A stretch of 64,000 nt of DNA from Nymphalis io (Eukaryota; Arthropoda; Insecta; Lepidoptera; Nymphalidae), in assembly GCF_905147045.1 (NCBI RefSeq), contig NC_065910.1, positions 5,952,001 through 6,016,000 on the forward strand, read 5' to 3'. Numbering within the stretch: the first letter of the stretch is position 1; each line of letters opens with the position of its first letter. This document shows positions 1 to 11,690 of this stretch, piece by piece. Position numbers and translations under genes: made by a program. The notes under the pieces were generated by a model that saw nothing but the letters and a program-made list of their open reading frames with translations, had not been told where the DNA came from and searched no databases.

Positions 1-680
1 AAGACCACAAGTGCAAAACGTCAATAATTATATTTCGAAATCGTTAAAAGATCGTAATTAAAGATAATGATCATTTTACTGCAAGTATAGTTTTTTTGGA
101 TAATCCAGTCGACAGTTATATAACACAAGTGCCACAACTATATTACGTAAAACGTTATGGATAAGTCTTTAGTGTACAATCCATAGATATAATTAAACCA
201 TAGAGTGATTTTGTCTGAACATATAATCATTTTTATACAAATTAATTAATTAATTTAATATTTTGTCTGTTATGCAATTAATAACACTTGCTCACTCACC
301 ATTTCTTACTAGTCCCAAAGTAATTTTCTAGATTTAATATAATGTGTATTATGCAATATTAGATTTCGCCTTCAAATAATGCACTTTTCTATTGGGATGG
401 TAGATATACCAAATTGGCATATGTCTTTCCAAAATAATCACAATCGGTTCCTTTAAAACATAACATTCAGTAACATTCATAACAAACATAACACAAAGTT
501 ACAATCGCATTTACATTATTATTACAGTGTGAAGGACACTCTAAAACGCGAACGATACCACGAGTGAAAACTAGTATACAAATCTCCATAACTTTACTGT
601 TACATTCTGTATATATATACCGATCGGTATGGTAATCGGTGAACGGTATAAAAGGCAATATGCTGCAGCGCCATTTAGCG
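1..680. other. AT-rich stretch, no gene seen
   Basis: No splice-bounded coding exon, RNA gene or repeat head is recognisable. The short minus-strand frame at 467-658 has no coding character. The motif TGCTGCAGCGCCAT at about 661 recurs near 31923, so a small interspersed fragment may be present. Confidence 0.5.
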
Positions 681-683
681 ATT

Positions 684-1013
684 TTTTTTTTTTTTTTTTA
701 TAGTAAAGGAAGGCGGACGAGCATATGGGCCACCTGATGGTAAGTGGTCACCAACGCTCTTAGACATTGGCATTGTAAGAAATGTCAACCATCGCTTACA
801 TATCCAATGCGCCACCAACCTTGGGAACTAAGATTTTATGTCCCTTGTGCCTGTAATTACACTGGCTCACTCACCCTTCAAACCGGAACACAACAATATC
901 AAGTATTGCTGTTTTGCGGTAGAATATCTGATGAGTGGGTGGTACCTACCCAGACGAGCTTGCACAAAGCCCTACCACCAGTAAATATAACCACCCTACC
1001 CTACCACCAGTAA
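684..1013 (-). repeat. Family B non-LTR element copy, near full length
   Basis: On the plus strand it starts with a poly(T) run and ends at CCCTACCACCAGTA, so the element reads on the minus strand from TACTGGTGGTAGGGC to a poly(A) tail. The same sequence of about 300 bases recurs many times in this window in both orientations (for example 18908, 37661, 47703, 56182). The poly(A) tail and frequent 5' truncation indicate LINE-type retrotransposition. It may be a LINE 3' tail or a SINE. I do not assign a family name. Confidence 0.85.
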
Positions 1014-1278
1014 TAAGTTACAACAAAACGTATAGTTGAAAATTTTCTCCATGTAAACATATAGCTCATAACCACAAAAGAATTAAAGACAAATAAACAT
1101 CTTTCACATTGAATTGACGCGATTAAATTAGTCGAAATCATGAATAATCTATGATATTAATTATGGATTCGCGAAAAAATCGCGTCTCGAATGAAGTTGT
1201 TACCATAACTTTGGAATTAAAATTAAAGTAGATAAACGTAGTTCAGTAAAATAATTTTGTATTATACAAAACCATATA

Positions 1279-1556
1279 CGACGAGCCGGTTGACGTGGTT
1301 GGTGGATACTTGCCTTTCACGCCGAAGGTTGTGGGTTCGATTCCCATCCAGGACAGATATTTGTGTGCACGAACATGTCTGTTTGTCCTGAGTCTGAGTG
1401 TAATTATTTATATAAGTATGTATTTACAAAAGAAAAATAGTATATGTAGTGTATCAGTTGTCTGGTTTCCATAGTACAAGCTCTGTACAAACTTAATTTG
1501 GGAACAGATGGCCGTGTGTCAAAAATGCCCCAGGATATTATTATTATTATTCAATC
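1279..1556 (+). repeat. Family C tRNA-derived SINE
   Basis: The head reads like a tRNA gene: an A-box-like stretch near TGACGTGGTTGG, a CTTTCACGCC anticodon-arm-like segment resembling tRNA-Glu, and a B box GGTTCGATTCC at about 1334. A conserved body follows (CAGTTGTCTGGTTTCCATAG) and then an ATT-repeat tail. The same unit recurs near 23307, 34992, 39797, 49849, 59878 and 62237. It is not a functional tRNA gene because no acceptor stem can close. Confidence 0.85.
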
Positions 1557-1842
1557 AATCAAGGATATTATTATTATTAATCAATCAAGAACTATATGCA
1601 GTGTATAATATTGCAGAGCTATTATATTACTATTTATAATTCCATATATATATATATATATAACATTCCATATAATTTTATATATATTAGTTTCTTTTTA
1701 AAATCGCATGGAATATGTAAAAATAAACTACATGGATATACATGTACTTTAATGTTGATCGAACTCAGTAGTAGTATTCTCAAGCAAATGATCAAGATCC
1801 AGATAATTAAATAAAAACGATCACATATTATGTTGTTTTAGA

Positions 1843-2169
1843 GTAACAGCCTGTTAATGTCCCACTGCTGGGCTAAGGCAGGAGGCCTTAGCCCAGCAGT
1901 CCCTTTTTTGAGGAGTAGGTTTGGAGCTTATTCCACCAAACTGTTCCAATGCGGGTTGGTAGAATACACATGTGGCATAATTTCAATGAAATTAGACACA
2001 TGCAGATGATGTTTTCGTTCACCGACAAGCACGAGATGAATTATAAACACAAATTAAGCACATGAAAATTCAGTGGTGGTTGCCCGGGTTAGAACCCACG
2101 ATCCCACGATCCCAGAACCCACGATCATCGGTTAAGATTCACGCGTTCTAACCACTAGGCTATCTCGAC
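1843..2169 (-). repeat. Family A tRNA-derived SINE carrying an internal hairpin
   Basis: The tRNA-like head is at the high-coordinate end (minus strand AGATAGCCTAGTGG, A box; GGGTTCTAACCCGGG, B-box region). The 3' end is at CCCACTGCTGGGC..TAACAGCCTG. About 20 relatives occur in the window. This copy has a duplicated piece in the head region (cccacgatc is repeated) and an extra inverted piece at 1880-1900 that other copies lack. Confidence 0.88.
1864..1900. repeat. Perfect 16-bp hairpin inside a SINE
   Basis: ACTGCTGGGCTAAGGC (1864-1879) is followed by loop AGGAG and its exact reverse complement (1885-1900). Other family A copies continue directly from the left arm into CTCCTCTCCC, so the right arm is an added inverted copy, as a template-switch mutation would leave. 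Confidence 0.9.
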
Positions 2170-2460
2170 TTAGATCGATTGTTTAGATGAATTTAATTAT
2201 ATTACAAACAATATAAATAGCAATGTACCTTCCATATAGACAAAGTCGTAGGAAATACTTGTAAGAATGAACGTTGAGCATAACAAAGTTAATTATATCC
2301 ATCCAAGTGTAAGTGAGTAATAATACCTAATTATGACCATCGTATTCGAAGATCATATGTTCTTGGTTTGAGGTGACTTTATTCGTAATAATATAAAGTT
2401 GTAATAGCACAAAATTTTGATGCGACGCTCGCAAAAAAATGTGTTAATTAACGAAACATA
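2170..2460. other. No feature seen
   Basis: AT-rich sequence with only short chance reading frames. Confidence 0.4.
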
Positions 2461-2479
2461 AAATTAACTGATGACGTAC

Positions 2480-2690
2480 GACTGAACGATTTCGGTACTG
2501 ACGGCCATTCTCAACAGATACTGGCCAGCAATATGTTGCTGGCCAGTATCACACTTGTGCATTACAATATTATCTATGGATAATATTGTAATGCACAAGT
2601 GTGTGTACAAATAGCACACACTTGCATAACACGATGGGAAAGCAATCTGACACAACTGGTGCTAGTCCAACAACTAGCAAAGTTACGAAT
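2480..2690 (-). repeat. Family D SINE fragment rebuilt by two hairpins
   Basis: The flanks match family D (ACGATTTCGGTACTGACGGCCATTCTCA on the left, GCACAAGTGTGTG then ATGGGAAAGCAATCTGACACAAC on the right; compare 2931-3090). The part between is replaced by inverted copies of both flanks, giving hairpins 2517-2550 and 2551-2602. Confidence 0.7.
2517..2602. repeat. Two adjacent perfect hairpins, each with loop TATG
   Basis: Hairpin 1: GATACTGGCCAGCAA (2517-2531), loop TATG, exact reverse complement at 2536-2550. Hairpin 2: 24-base left arm 2551-2574 starting ACACTTGTGC, loop TATG, exact reverse complement at 2579-2602. The stretch 2536-2574 equals the reverse complement of the right flank followed by that of the left flank. 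Confidence 0.92.
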
Positions 2691-2924
2691 AATTGTTAAC
2701 ATATATTGTTAATAATTAACGTCTATTCTAAAAAAAAATATATATTATTATTATTGAAATTGAAACTAGCATTCAGGTGCGGAACTCGTCTAATGTGATT
2801 GAAATCCAAAGTACGTCAAATTCCCACTCTAAATATAATGACTGTTATTTTCCACGAAACACGAAATGAAATATATGTATCATTTGTTTATATATTTTTC
2901 AATAAATACGCAAATAAATAATAA

Positions 2925-3288
2925 TGTCCTCCAGACCGATTTCGGTCTCGGCGGCCAATCTCAAGAGAGATTAGCCAACTACGCAGGAGTTATTATAGCG
3001 CACAAGTGTGTGCGCAAATACAGGTGCACTCTGTATTCCCTAACTCTCATAATCAGATGAGACGGCAATCCGACACGACCGGAAAGAGTTCATTCGCCGC
3101 ACCAACGGCTTTACGTGCTTTCCGAGGTTCGGGAGTGAACACAATTCCAACTTCCAGACTCCGAGCTGCTACTGAGAATTTTCTGACAGAAAAGCCCAAT
3201 AACTTTTTATTGGCCCGACCTAGGAATTGAACCCAGGACCTCCGGGTCTGCGGCCTTACATCAAGCCACTAGACCAACGAGGCAGTCA
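2925..3288 (-). repeat. Family D tRNA-derived SINE, near full length
   Basis: Read on the minus strand it starts TTGACTGCCTCGTTGG, has A box TGGTCTAGTGG and B box GGGTTCAATTCC, and ends ..GGTCTGGAGGACATTATT. Relatives occur near 11370, 23880, 29808, 41694, 44285 and 62700. Short frames here (for example 3006-3230) are only SINE sequence. Confidence 0.85.
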
Positions 3289-3625
3289 ATATTTAATACG
3301 CAAATATTCGTTATCAATATATAAGCAACATCGACGGCTATACACTAATTATAAAATATCTTTGAGAATCTAAAATCGACTAGATAGATTCCGTAATATC
3401 TGGACCTACCACTTTACACGATCTTAGACTAGAAAGTCTTAATTGTGCGTTATACGTTCATTTCACTGTCTATCTTTTACCCTTCTTATTGCACCTAACC
3501 ACAGAGTTATAAATAATCACAGAGCTATAATAAGAACTAAACAGTAGTTTCCGTAGACATATCTAGATTATGTAGCCAATGGTAACTCATGCGTGTGTAA
3601 ATCAGGCAAAGCACCTAAGTAAGAG

Positions 3626-3790
3626 TCTATAAATGTCTTGACTGAAGCCTCCTTTTTAAGGAGAACATTTGGAATTTATTCCACAACGCTATTCCAATTC
3701 GGGTTGCTGGACACATATGTGTCAGAGTTTCATGCGACGCATGCAGGTATCGACGACGAGATGAATTATAAATACAAAATTAAACAAATG
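3626..3790 (-). repeat. Degenerate family A SINE fragment
   Basis: Recognisable blocks in order: AATGTCTTGACTG, GGAATTTATTCCAC, ATTCCAATTCGGGTTG, ATGCAGGTATCG and GAGATGAATTATAA. The tRNA head is missing. Confidence 0.65.
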
Positions 3791-4370
3791 AAATCGCAAT
3801 CATCAGTTGAAATTGATGAACTCTAAAATGAAGCCTTACTTTCGTGAAATATAATATTTTATAAAAATCGACCAATATTTTATTAACATGCATTAACTGA
3901 ACCAATCAAAATATATCCTGTTAAAGAATATTTATAATATCCATCCGTAATGTACTGTACTGTACCGTTTTTTAACCACATTATCACTACGTGACGTAAT
4001 CGTAACTATCGATAGTATTGTTATTATTACCAAATAATCAGGTTTGACTTCCGTTATGTATCAAGTAGTGCTTGATATGTTTTGAATGGATTATGGTTCT
4101 CTACGTCACGTAGCGAATGCATTGAAATCGCTAAGCTAGCAATGAGAAAGCTATTAAAAATGCTTCATTTGGTTAACGTTTCATAAAAACGAAAAATAAT
4201 ACGTGCAAACAACTATACACACACACTCACACACAGTGATTGTATCTGTTATACCTATTCATTTTCCATAATCAAAATTGTAATTCTGTGTGGTATTACT
4301 TTAGTACTAATTTATAACATTACAAGCATTTCTGTAACTGTTGATAACTAGTAAATAAATAAAATAAAAT
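3791..4370. other. No feature seen
   Basis: AT-rich, with a short CA-rich run near 4218. No exon or repeat recognised. Confidence 0.4.
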
Positions 4371-4379
4371 ATCTTGATG

Positions 4380-4669
4380 TAAGCAACAGTCTGTGAATGT
4401 CCCACTGCTGGGCTAAGGCCTCCTCTCCCTTTTTGAGGAGAAGGTCTGGAGCTTTTCACCAAGCTACTCCAATGCGAGTTGGTGGAATACAGATGTGGCA
4501 GAATTTAAGTGTAATTAGACACATGCGAGTTTCCTCACGATGTTTTATTTCACCGTCAAGTACGAGATGAATTATAATCGCAAACTAAGCACATGATAAT
4601 TCAGTGGTGCTTGCCCTTGTTAGATCCCACGATCATCGGTTAAAATTCACGCGTTCTTACCACTGGGCC
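4380..4669 (-). repeat. Family A SINE with 9-bp target-site duplication
   Basis: Runs from the 3' side (AACAGTCTGTGAATGTCCC) to a slightly truncated tRNA head (CACTGGGCC). It is flanked by direct repeats ATCTTGATG at 4371-4379 and 4670-4678, the target-site duplication of a retrotransposed copy. Confidence 0.85.
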
Positions 4670-4678
4670 ATCTTGATG

Positions 4679-5610
4679 CATGCTTTGAAAATTAACTATC
4701 ATTATTTATTTATTTATTGATAATTATGCAATGAAAACGTCCATCCATCTCCAAATACCAGCAAACTTTTAATTCTTAACAGAATAGAAAGCACTTACTA
4801 ATAAGACATGTTGTGCTTGTGATCTGTGTGAACATTTTTATTTTAAGACATTTAAGACATTCAAGAGTTGTTAAATCATTAATTATGTTTTCGTCTTGTA
4901 TTAGATTGAAGTATTATATATATATATATATATAAGTTTTTAATTTAGATTAAAATCAAAACTTTTATCAACTAGCTGCTGGTCCGGATTACGTACAGGT
5001 AAAATTCATACAAAGTTACCCTCAAATTTTTAATTTAGTTTTAAGCTTATGTTCTAAATTTTATACGTTGAAAAATTAATTTTCACAATTCGTTCTATTA
5101 AGTATGCTAAATTTCAAGTTAATCGGACCTATAGTTTCAGACTGCCAACCTTCGCTAGTCGGAGTGGCACTCGAAGAAGAAGAAGATAGTTTCAGAGATC
5201 TCGTGATGTCATTCAGTCAATGGTATTTTGATTATATAATATATATTGATTGCTATTAATAAATTGTTGGGAAATACTTATAAATTGTTGCGAAATTGGT
5301 TTATACATAGTTTGTAAGGAATATAACAGTAAAATTTCTAGTTTAGATATATTAACGGAATCAAACGCAAACTTTAGAAAGTGTGTGAAAGGATATAAAA
5401 CCCAATTCTTTAATTTAAATTTTTCCTTCTCTCATGTTTCTTTTTATTATTATTAGTTTGTTCTGCTCTAATTATGTTTTAGTTATAAGTGGAAACCTGA
5501 CTGGTGCTAATGTTAATATTATAGTTTTAAGAACGAATGTACGGTTTGTTTCCCAAATAAATACATTTAAAAAAAATACTTCTTGGTATGTCTTCGTACG
5601 AGCTCGTTTG
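4679..5610. other. AT-rich stretch with an old interspersed repeat
   Basis: Contains an (AT)n run at about 4917-4934. A degraded interspersed segment at about 4972-5230 (CTAGCTGCTGGTCCGG ... TCAAGTTAATCGGACC ... GAGATCTCGTGATG) shares its ends with one near 10004-10160. No coding exon is supported. Confidence 0.5.
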
Positions 5611-5614
5611 TGTA

Positions 5615-5740
5615 TATTCTGCCGCTAAGCAGCACTACTTAATATTGTTGAGTTCCGGTTTAAAGCCACCGTTAAGTGAGCCAGTGTATTTAAAGGCACA
5701 TATCTTTTTAGTTCCCAGGTTTGGGGTTTCATTGTCTATG
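5615..5740 (+). repeat. Family B fragment, degenerate
   Basis: ATTCTGCCGCTAAGCAGCAC, TTGAGTTCCGGTTTAAAG, GTGAGCCAGTGTA and TTAGTTCCCAGG follow family B order on the plus strand. Both ends are lost. Confidence 0.65.
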
Positions 5741-5745
5741 TCTAT

Positions 5746-6135
5746 TATAAGAAGCGCTAAATAGCTAATGTAATGTCTATAAGTGGGGTCTACTTATTTT
5801 TGAATACATTTATTTTAAATACCTTAGACGTTTCAAGTCATTATCAATTTAGCAGTTAATCGACTAAATTTTAATAATGTGTACGCGGGTTAAGAACCAT
5901 TTCACTCGAGTGAAAGTAAATCTACTATTATCACTCTATTTTCATTATAAAACATAATTATTTATACGATTCTGTCACCTGGAATTGTAAATACTGGTTA
6001 GACTGAGGATAATGCAGCTTGTCAGTCAATATTTATTAGCCAACATTTACTTTCGATATGCAAGTAAATGCTTACGTTATCAAGGACACCATAACTACTA
6101 ACACAGATCATATAATGCTATCTACTACTAACAGT
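5746..6135. other. No feature seen
   Basis: AT-rich sequence, nothing recognised. Confidence 0.4.
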
Positions 6136-6437
6136 AGCAGTAACAGCCTGTTAATGTCCCACTGCTGGGCAAAGGCCTCCTCTCGCTTTTTGGGGAGAAG
6201 GTTTAGAGCTTATTCCACCACGCTGCTCCAATGCGGGTTGGTAGAATACATATGTGACATAATTTCAATGAAATTAGACGCATGCAGGTTTCCTCACAAT
6301 TTTTTACTTCACCGACAAGCACGAGATGAATTATAATTACAAATTAAGCACATGAAAATTCAGTGGTGCTTGCCCGGGTTTGAACTCACGATCATCGGCT
6401 AAGATTCATGCGTTCTAACCACTATTCCATCTCGGCT
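6136..6437 (-). repeat. Family A SINE, full length
   Basis: From TAACAGCCTGTTAATG to the tRNA-like head (minus strand AGCCGAGATGGAATAGTGG, then a B-box region at about 6385). The 92-residue frame 6058-6336 is SINE sequence in an arbitrary frame. Confidence 0.88.
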
Positions 6438-7420
6438 CTACTACTAAAGTAGTGTTCATTTTGTTTTTAAACGTACCAGTTTCACTAAAGTAATTTATCA
6501 AGGAATGGTTGACATATTATGGAATGATTACAATGCTCATTATTCATGTGCTCATTCTCATTAAGTGGCAGAAGCAGCGAAATATACTCGTTTAGCTATT
6601 TTTTTATTGATGTATGGCCATCGTGAGTAAGTCGGTATATGTCGGATAAAATTCTGTCACAAATTTATCCAACGACATCCATTGGAGCACTGGATTTCGA
6701 TAAGCTTCAAACTTTCCCATTAACAGTTCAATATTCCGTTTCTAGGCAAACTTTTAGTGGACCATTCATAGGCTCTCACTTAATGTTTTGGATCTCCAAC
6801 AGTTGTACGTAAAATACATCGAACATATGCTTTACGATCGCATAAACTAAACATGTTCTACTTCTATAGTGGAAAACACCATACCCAACAATTACAATGA
6901 TTAGAATTTCTTTAAACTTTTGCTTATGTTATTCATTAATGAAAAAAGCAAGTAGAAATATGACGAACATGAAGTACCTACTATGGAAGAACCATCAGAT
7001 ATTTTTAGTCCAGTCAAGTCACTTCATTTATTAATAAAAAATGTTCATGACGTTATTTGTTACTATTATTTTATGTGATTTAAAACCTGTCAAAATCGAT
7101 TTACTTATATTATAAAGGTGAAAGTACGCTAGTAATACGGTGATTACTCATATAATCACCGCGTTACTGCAAATTGTAAAGTAACTAGCTCTGCATTCTT
7201 AGAACCATTACAGAATTCTCCAATTAATGTTTGTTGACAAAGAACATTGTTTTTTTAATTTTCGTTTTCACAATACTAAAAGATTTACCAGGTTATTTTA
7301 AGATTTAGACTTTTCATAGGTTTTTCTTTAATTTGTTTAACAAAAATAATTTCCTTAATTTTTTTTATACCTCTATATTAATTTCAATTTTATACCTCTA
7401 CCTGTTCCTGAGAAAAAGGG
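6438..7420. other. No gene; one imperfect hairpin
   Basis: A very degraded family A-like stretch may lie at 6540-6740. An imperfect hairpin is at 7132-7167 (GTAATACGGTGATTA, 6-base loop, TAATCACCGCGTTAC; 13 of 15 positions pair). Otherwise nothing is recognised. Confidence 0.4.
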
Positions 7421-7500
7421 TTTGACGTACAGACAGACAGACGGACAACGAAGGGAAATTATAAGGGTTCCTTTTTTCCTTTAGAGTTCCGGAACCCTAA
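7420..7500 (+). repeat. Interspersed repeat end with GACAGACAGACGG motif
   Basis: GACGTACAGACAGACAGACGG, ATAAGGGTTCC and CGGAACCCTAAAAA form a block that I recognise as a widespread lepidopteran interspersed sequence. Only this piece is present. Confidence 0.55.
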
Positions 7501-7735
7501 AAAAACACAGTAAAGAAACAACTATTTTCAAGTAGGTTCTTATGGTGATCCACAAACGGAAAAATATCATCATTTAAACTTTTGAGTTTTCAAAGCAAAA
7601 ATGCGTTGCTGGCATCTTTTGTAATTTAAATTTTCAACAAAAAAAATATACAATATTGTGTGATTTTTTCTGTCGTTATGTATATATATATATTTGTTTC
7701 ACTGCTAGATAAATTTCGCTCGCTCGTCTCTTGTA

Positions 7736-7905
7736 AGCAAGGTAGGGTTTTGTGTAAGCCGCACATTATTCTACCGCTAAATAGCAATACTGAATATTGT
7801 TTTTCGGTTTGAAGGGTGACTGAACCAGTATAATGGATACAACTTCTTATTGTCCAAAGTTGGTGGCGCATTACCATTGTAAGAAATAGTTAATATTTCT
7901 TAGAG
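7736..7905 (+). repeat. Family B copy, degenerate
   Basis: AAGGTAGGGTTTTGTG, ATTCTACCGCTAAATAGCAA, CGGTTTGAAGGGTGA, CAAAGTTGGTGGCGCATT and TTGTAAGAAATAGT are in family B order. The minus-strand 83-residue frame over it is not a gene. Confidence 0.75.
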
Positions 7906-8560
7906 CGCTAATCTTATCAATCTACGAGTTGATGTATAGAGTGATGTGTTGAGTTATTTTATAAATGTGATTTTCGTATTTATATTGTCCATAAGCATTA
8001 TCACGGGGCTTAATAAGGATAAAGTTATACAGACAGTTATTGTCAACTCGATAGAATTGATAGAATTGTATATTGAACAAAAATAGAAGGCAACTACTTT
8101 ATGAAATACTAATGAAGCAAACAATTGAGCACGCTTTAAGGGAACACTTCCATGAACGAGTGAATCGGACAATAAGTCCGAAGTATAGGATTTGATATAG
8201 CGAGATGATGAATGGAGAATTTTCAAAATAAGTTCTTCTCAAAATAAAAAGCACCATACTTAAAAGAATACGATTAAATTACAATAGCAGCTCATTTCTA
8301 CACACACATATATATATATACACATATCATCACCAATCACTTGCCTTTATACTACATATTCTGTGAGTATGGTTTTTACTATTATCAAAAACGAATTTGG
8401 TTGAAATAACTTTTAGCTGGCTGGCTGCATGACGTCATCTTCCTCGCAAATGACTTAGGTACTTCACGCTACCAAGTAATTAGAGCACTTCGTTCTAAAT
8501 TGATAAAGACGATTATTGAAAAAATCTTTGTCTGTTTGCTTGTTGTATTTTACGTGGACG
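7906..8560. other. No feature seen
   Basis: AT-rich with short TA and CA runs near 8300-8325. The 90-residue minus frame 7954-8226 has no recognisable motif. Confidence 0.4.
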
Positions 8561-8825
8561 TGAGAGGCCATGCGCTGCTGTATGTACTTCTTCCAGACGT
8601 TGACGGTGTCCTAAGCCAATTTGGCCTCACAGAACACGCTTATTCTGAGCCTTTAAGTAGGCTCCCAACATCCGACTGAGTATCTTAAAGACTCGCCTCC
8701 GCCCGTTGACGCTATCGAAGCCATTTGGGTTAACAGCGACAAGTCAATTCGTAAAACAAGCTGCTGTATGCAATCTTACCTCTAAGTCGAGCTCTGCTGA
8801 GCCACGAGAAGGGTAGCAAAATGTA
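8560..8825. other. GC-richer segment, origin unknown
   Basis: Base composition is clearly higher in G+C than the surroundings, and one plus frame is open in parts (8566-8680, then 8709 onward), but stops and a frame change interrupt it. It may be a decayed retroelement coding fragment. I do not recognise it. Confidence 0.35.
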
Positions 8826-8865
8826 TTTAAAATTTCATATTCCTCCGATCCCGATAAAGTAATTG

Positions 8866-9088
8866 CCTAAGAATGTCCCACTTAGCCTAAGACCTCCTCT
8901 TTCTTTGAGGAGAAGATTTGGAGCTTATTCCACTGCTCCACTACTCACGATGTTTTGTTTCGCTGGCGTTTACGAAATGAATTATAAACATCAATTACGC
9001 ACATAGAAATTTATTGGTGCTTGCCTGGATTAGATCCGGCAACCATCGCTACAGGTTCACACGTTTTTACCACTGGACCAACTCGGCA
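8866..9088 (-). repeat. Family A SINE, degenerate
   Basis: GAATGTCCCACTTAGCC, CTTTGAGGAGAAG, GGAGCTTATTCCACTGC, CACGATGTTTTGTTTCGC and CCACTGGACCA are in family A order, with an internal deletion after the CTGCTCCA block. Confidence 0.75.
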
Positions 9089-10000
9089 TTGTAACACATT
9101 TAAATAATTATATATTTTCAAACTAAAACAGACATAAGGATTAAAATTTAAATATTCTACAGATTAAAATTAAAAGTTATAACTATTTTTATAGTTCATA
9201 ATTGCTGAACAAATCATGGTCCCAGGAAAGAACAGTCAGTTCATCGTTGAATCGCAAACCGATTGTATGAACTTCAACATAGAATCTACATAACAAACCG
9301 GTAGCCGTATTTGATTTAATCTTGCAAAATGACGCTTCAAAAGAGCTTCGAAGCGCCTACGTGAATATATTTTGTTTTTTTTTTCCCATTTCGGAAGTCA
9401 AATTTTTATACTTATCTATAATACCAGTGCTTAATAATAAACCATAAAGTTTATATTCTGCCAATTTGCAATAACAATTTATTGGCAATTCGAATATTCT
9501 AATGGTGTCGTAACAAATCGTTTTTTTTATCTCATAGTAGTGGGTTTACATCTGCTTTTGAATTGAGAATATTTTTGATACTGACAAGAGTATAGCTATT
9601 TAACTTCACAATAAAATGTAGTACAGAAAGATAATTGAATTAATAATTGTATCGATTGTAAGATAATTATAAGGTGAGTTCCCAACCGCCGTACCCGTCA
9701 CGCAGCATTATTCCACACGCCTGAAGTAAGCACAAACTATGCACGATCTCTGTCCTTAGTCGCATGGTTAATACTTATAACGCACAACGTTTAAAAATTG
9801 ATTTGTTCAACAAGTCAAAGCCAACATTTAAAAAGGCTATAATTGAAAGAGATAAAAATACAGCTTAAAACTACTATAAATACGATACACACATTCAAAG
9901 ACAAAAACATACTCAAACAGACATACTCACACAGACACATTCATTACTGTCATAATTTAATATATGTTTAAACTAATTGTATATTTTAGTTTTAGTTATA
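9089..10000. other. No feature seen
   Basis: AT-rich, no gene, no recognised repeat. Confidence 0.4.
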
Positions 10001-10003
10001 TGT

Positions 10004-10170
10004 TATACTAGCTATTTGTCCCGGCTTCGAACGGGTAGATAAGAAGAAAAATGTATTTTGGATAGGATTTTCGTAAAATCCATTCTTAGTGAGCGTCTTC
10101 AAGGAGTGACTGTGACAAATTTCAAGTAAATCTGGTGCATAGTTTAGGAGATCTCGTGATGAGTAGTATT
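10004..10170 (+). repeat. Interspersed repeat of the TAGCTATTTGTCCCGGCTTCG type
   Basis: Begins CTAGCTATTTGTCCCGGC and ends near GGAGATCTCGTGATGAGT. A diverged relative is at 4972-5230. Sequences of this type are common in lepidopteran genomes. The class is not settled here. Confidence 0.5.
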
Positions 10171-11365
10171 TTGCTTGTAATACATAAAGATAAAAGGTAC
10201 TTAATATAATAAGGTATGTATGTTAATTGTTGGATTACCAAATGAATAAATAAAGAAATAAATAAGCATAGTGCCAAAGAGTTTGGCCATACGTCATCCA
10301 CTTTCACTACAGTACAGTATATTTCAATATATTGCAGTATAATTCAATTTGATTGACAATTCCTATTGACATAATAACTCAACATCGATCCATCAATCTA
10401 TGGCCGAGTAGATTATTATCAAGGCCCCGAATTAGAATGATGATAAATCAAATATGTACCCTTTGCTATAGAATTGTTCTTCATTTCCGAACAATTTAAA
10501 CACAAGTATTATATTGCGTTTATCATAATATTACCTATATTTATAGTTTAGAAAATTATGTATAAGTTCAAAATCCGGCTAATTGAATGTATAAATAAAC
10601 AAAAAACTAGACTGCTCGAAATTGCTTTACTTTTTTTATTCAGCTCTCAGACGGTTATTTTTTTTATAACTAGATTCAAAAATTCGTCATGTAACGTAAA
10701 GACTTTTTAAATTAAATTATGCAAAGACGAACATAATGCATAAACATAATACGCATAAGCATAATAATGTATAACAATTGCTGTAAGCATGAAAATATTA
10801 TTTTATTACACTGTTATAAATCGCCGCTAGATGGTGCAGCGTCAACATATATTCAAATGCACTGATCGCCATGATTTTGCTCTAAGAGGACAGCGTGAGC
10901 TTACTTCATCTATTTGTGACATGGAAGTATAATAAGATGACGGAACGTCGGGCATAATAGTTTGCAAAAGAAAAAATATGTAGTCCCGACTTTATATGAG
11001 TAAAATAAGGATTTTATCCTCGACTTTTTATAACCTAATGAGATTTACAGTCACCTCTATTCATAGTGTGCTAATACATCGTGCTGCGCCACGCGGTTTT
11101 TTTACGCGTTTTTTTAAATTTATCATTGAATAACTCATAATATTTATAAAATTATCAGTTAAATTTGCAAAGCGTAAAAAGAAATATTTATTTAAATCAT
11201 CGGTAAAAATTATATAATATAATTTATTTTAAGAAGTATTAATACTTCGCGATACTTAAACTAAACAACAGGTGTAGTTAGTATGATTACTGTGAGTTAT
11301 CTATAAAATGTACATTTGCTATCACTTACTGATAGATATTTTGGAGACCAACGTGTCATATATGG
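10171..11365. other. No gene recognised
   Basis: AT-rich. A motif CGCCGCTAGATGGTGCAGCG at 10833 is the reverse complement of one similar to 31923. No coding exon. Confidence 0.4.
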
Positions 11366-11369
11366 TCTA

Positions 11370-11690
11370 ATGACTAGATAAGGCCGCAAACTCGAGTTCC
11401 TCGGGCCGATAAAAAGTTTTCCTGTCGAAGATTCTAAGTAGCAGCTCGGAGTCTAGAAGAAGTAAGTGTGTACACCGTGCCTCGAAAAGAACGTAAAGCC
11501 GTTGTGTTTGCGCCTAAACTCGTTCCGGTCGTGTCGGATTGCCGTCCCATCGAATTATAAGTGAGTAATTTAGAGTGCATCTGTGTTTGCGCACAAACTT
11601 GGGCACTATAATATGTCCTGCGCAGTTCGCTAATCACTCTTGAGATTGGCTGCCGTGGGTTGCCGCTGCCGAAATCGGTCAAGATGACAT
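11370..11690 (+). repeat. Family D SINE, 5' part incomplete
   Basis: Plus-strand copy of family D running to GCCGAAATCGGTCAAGATGAC. The long minus frame 11434-11889 (151 residues) is about half this SINE read in antisense, so it is not taken as a gene. Confidence 0.75.

Noticed and set aside
744..1013. 89-residue plus-strand frame
   Set aside because: It is a family B repeat read in an arbitrary frame; the same peptide recurs at other family B copies, such as 47693-47878 on the other strand.
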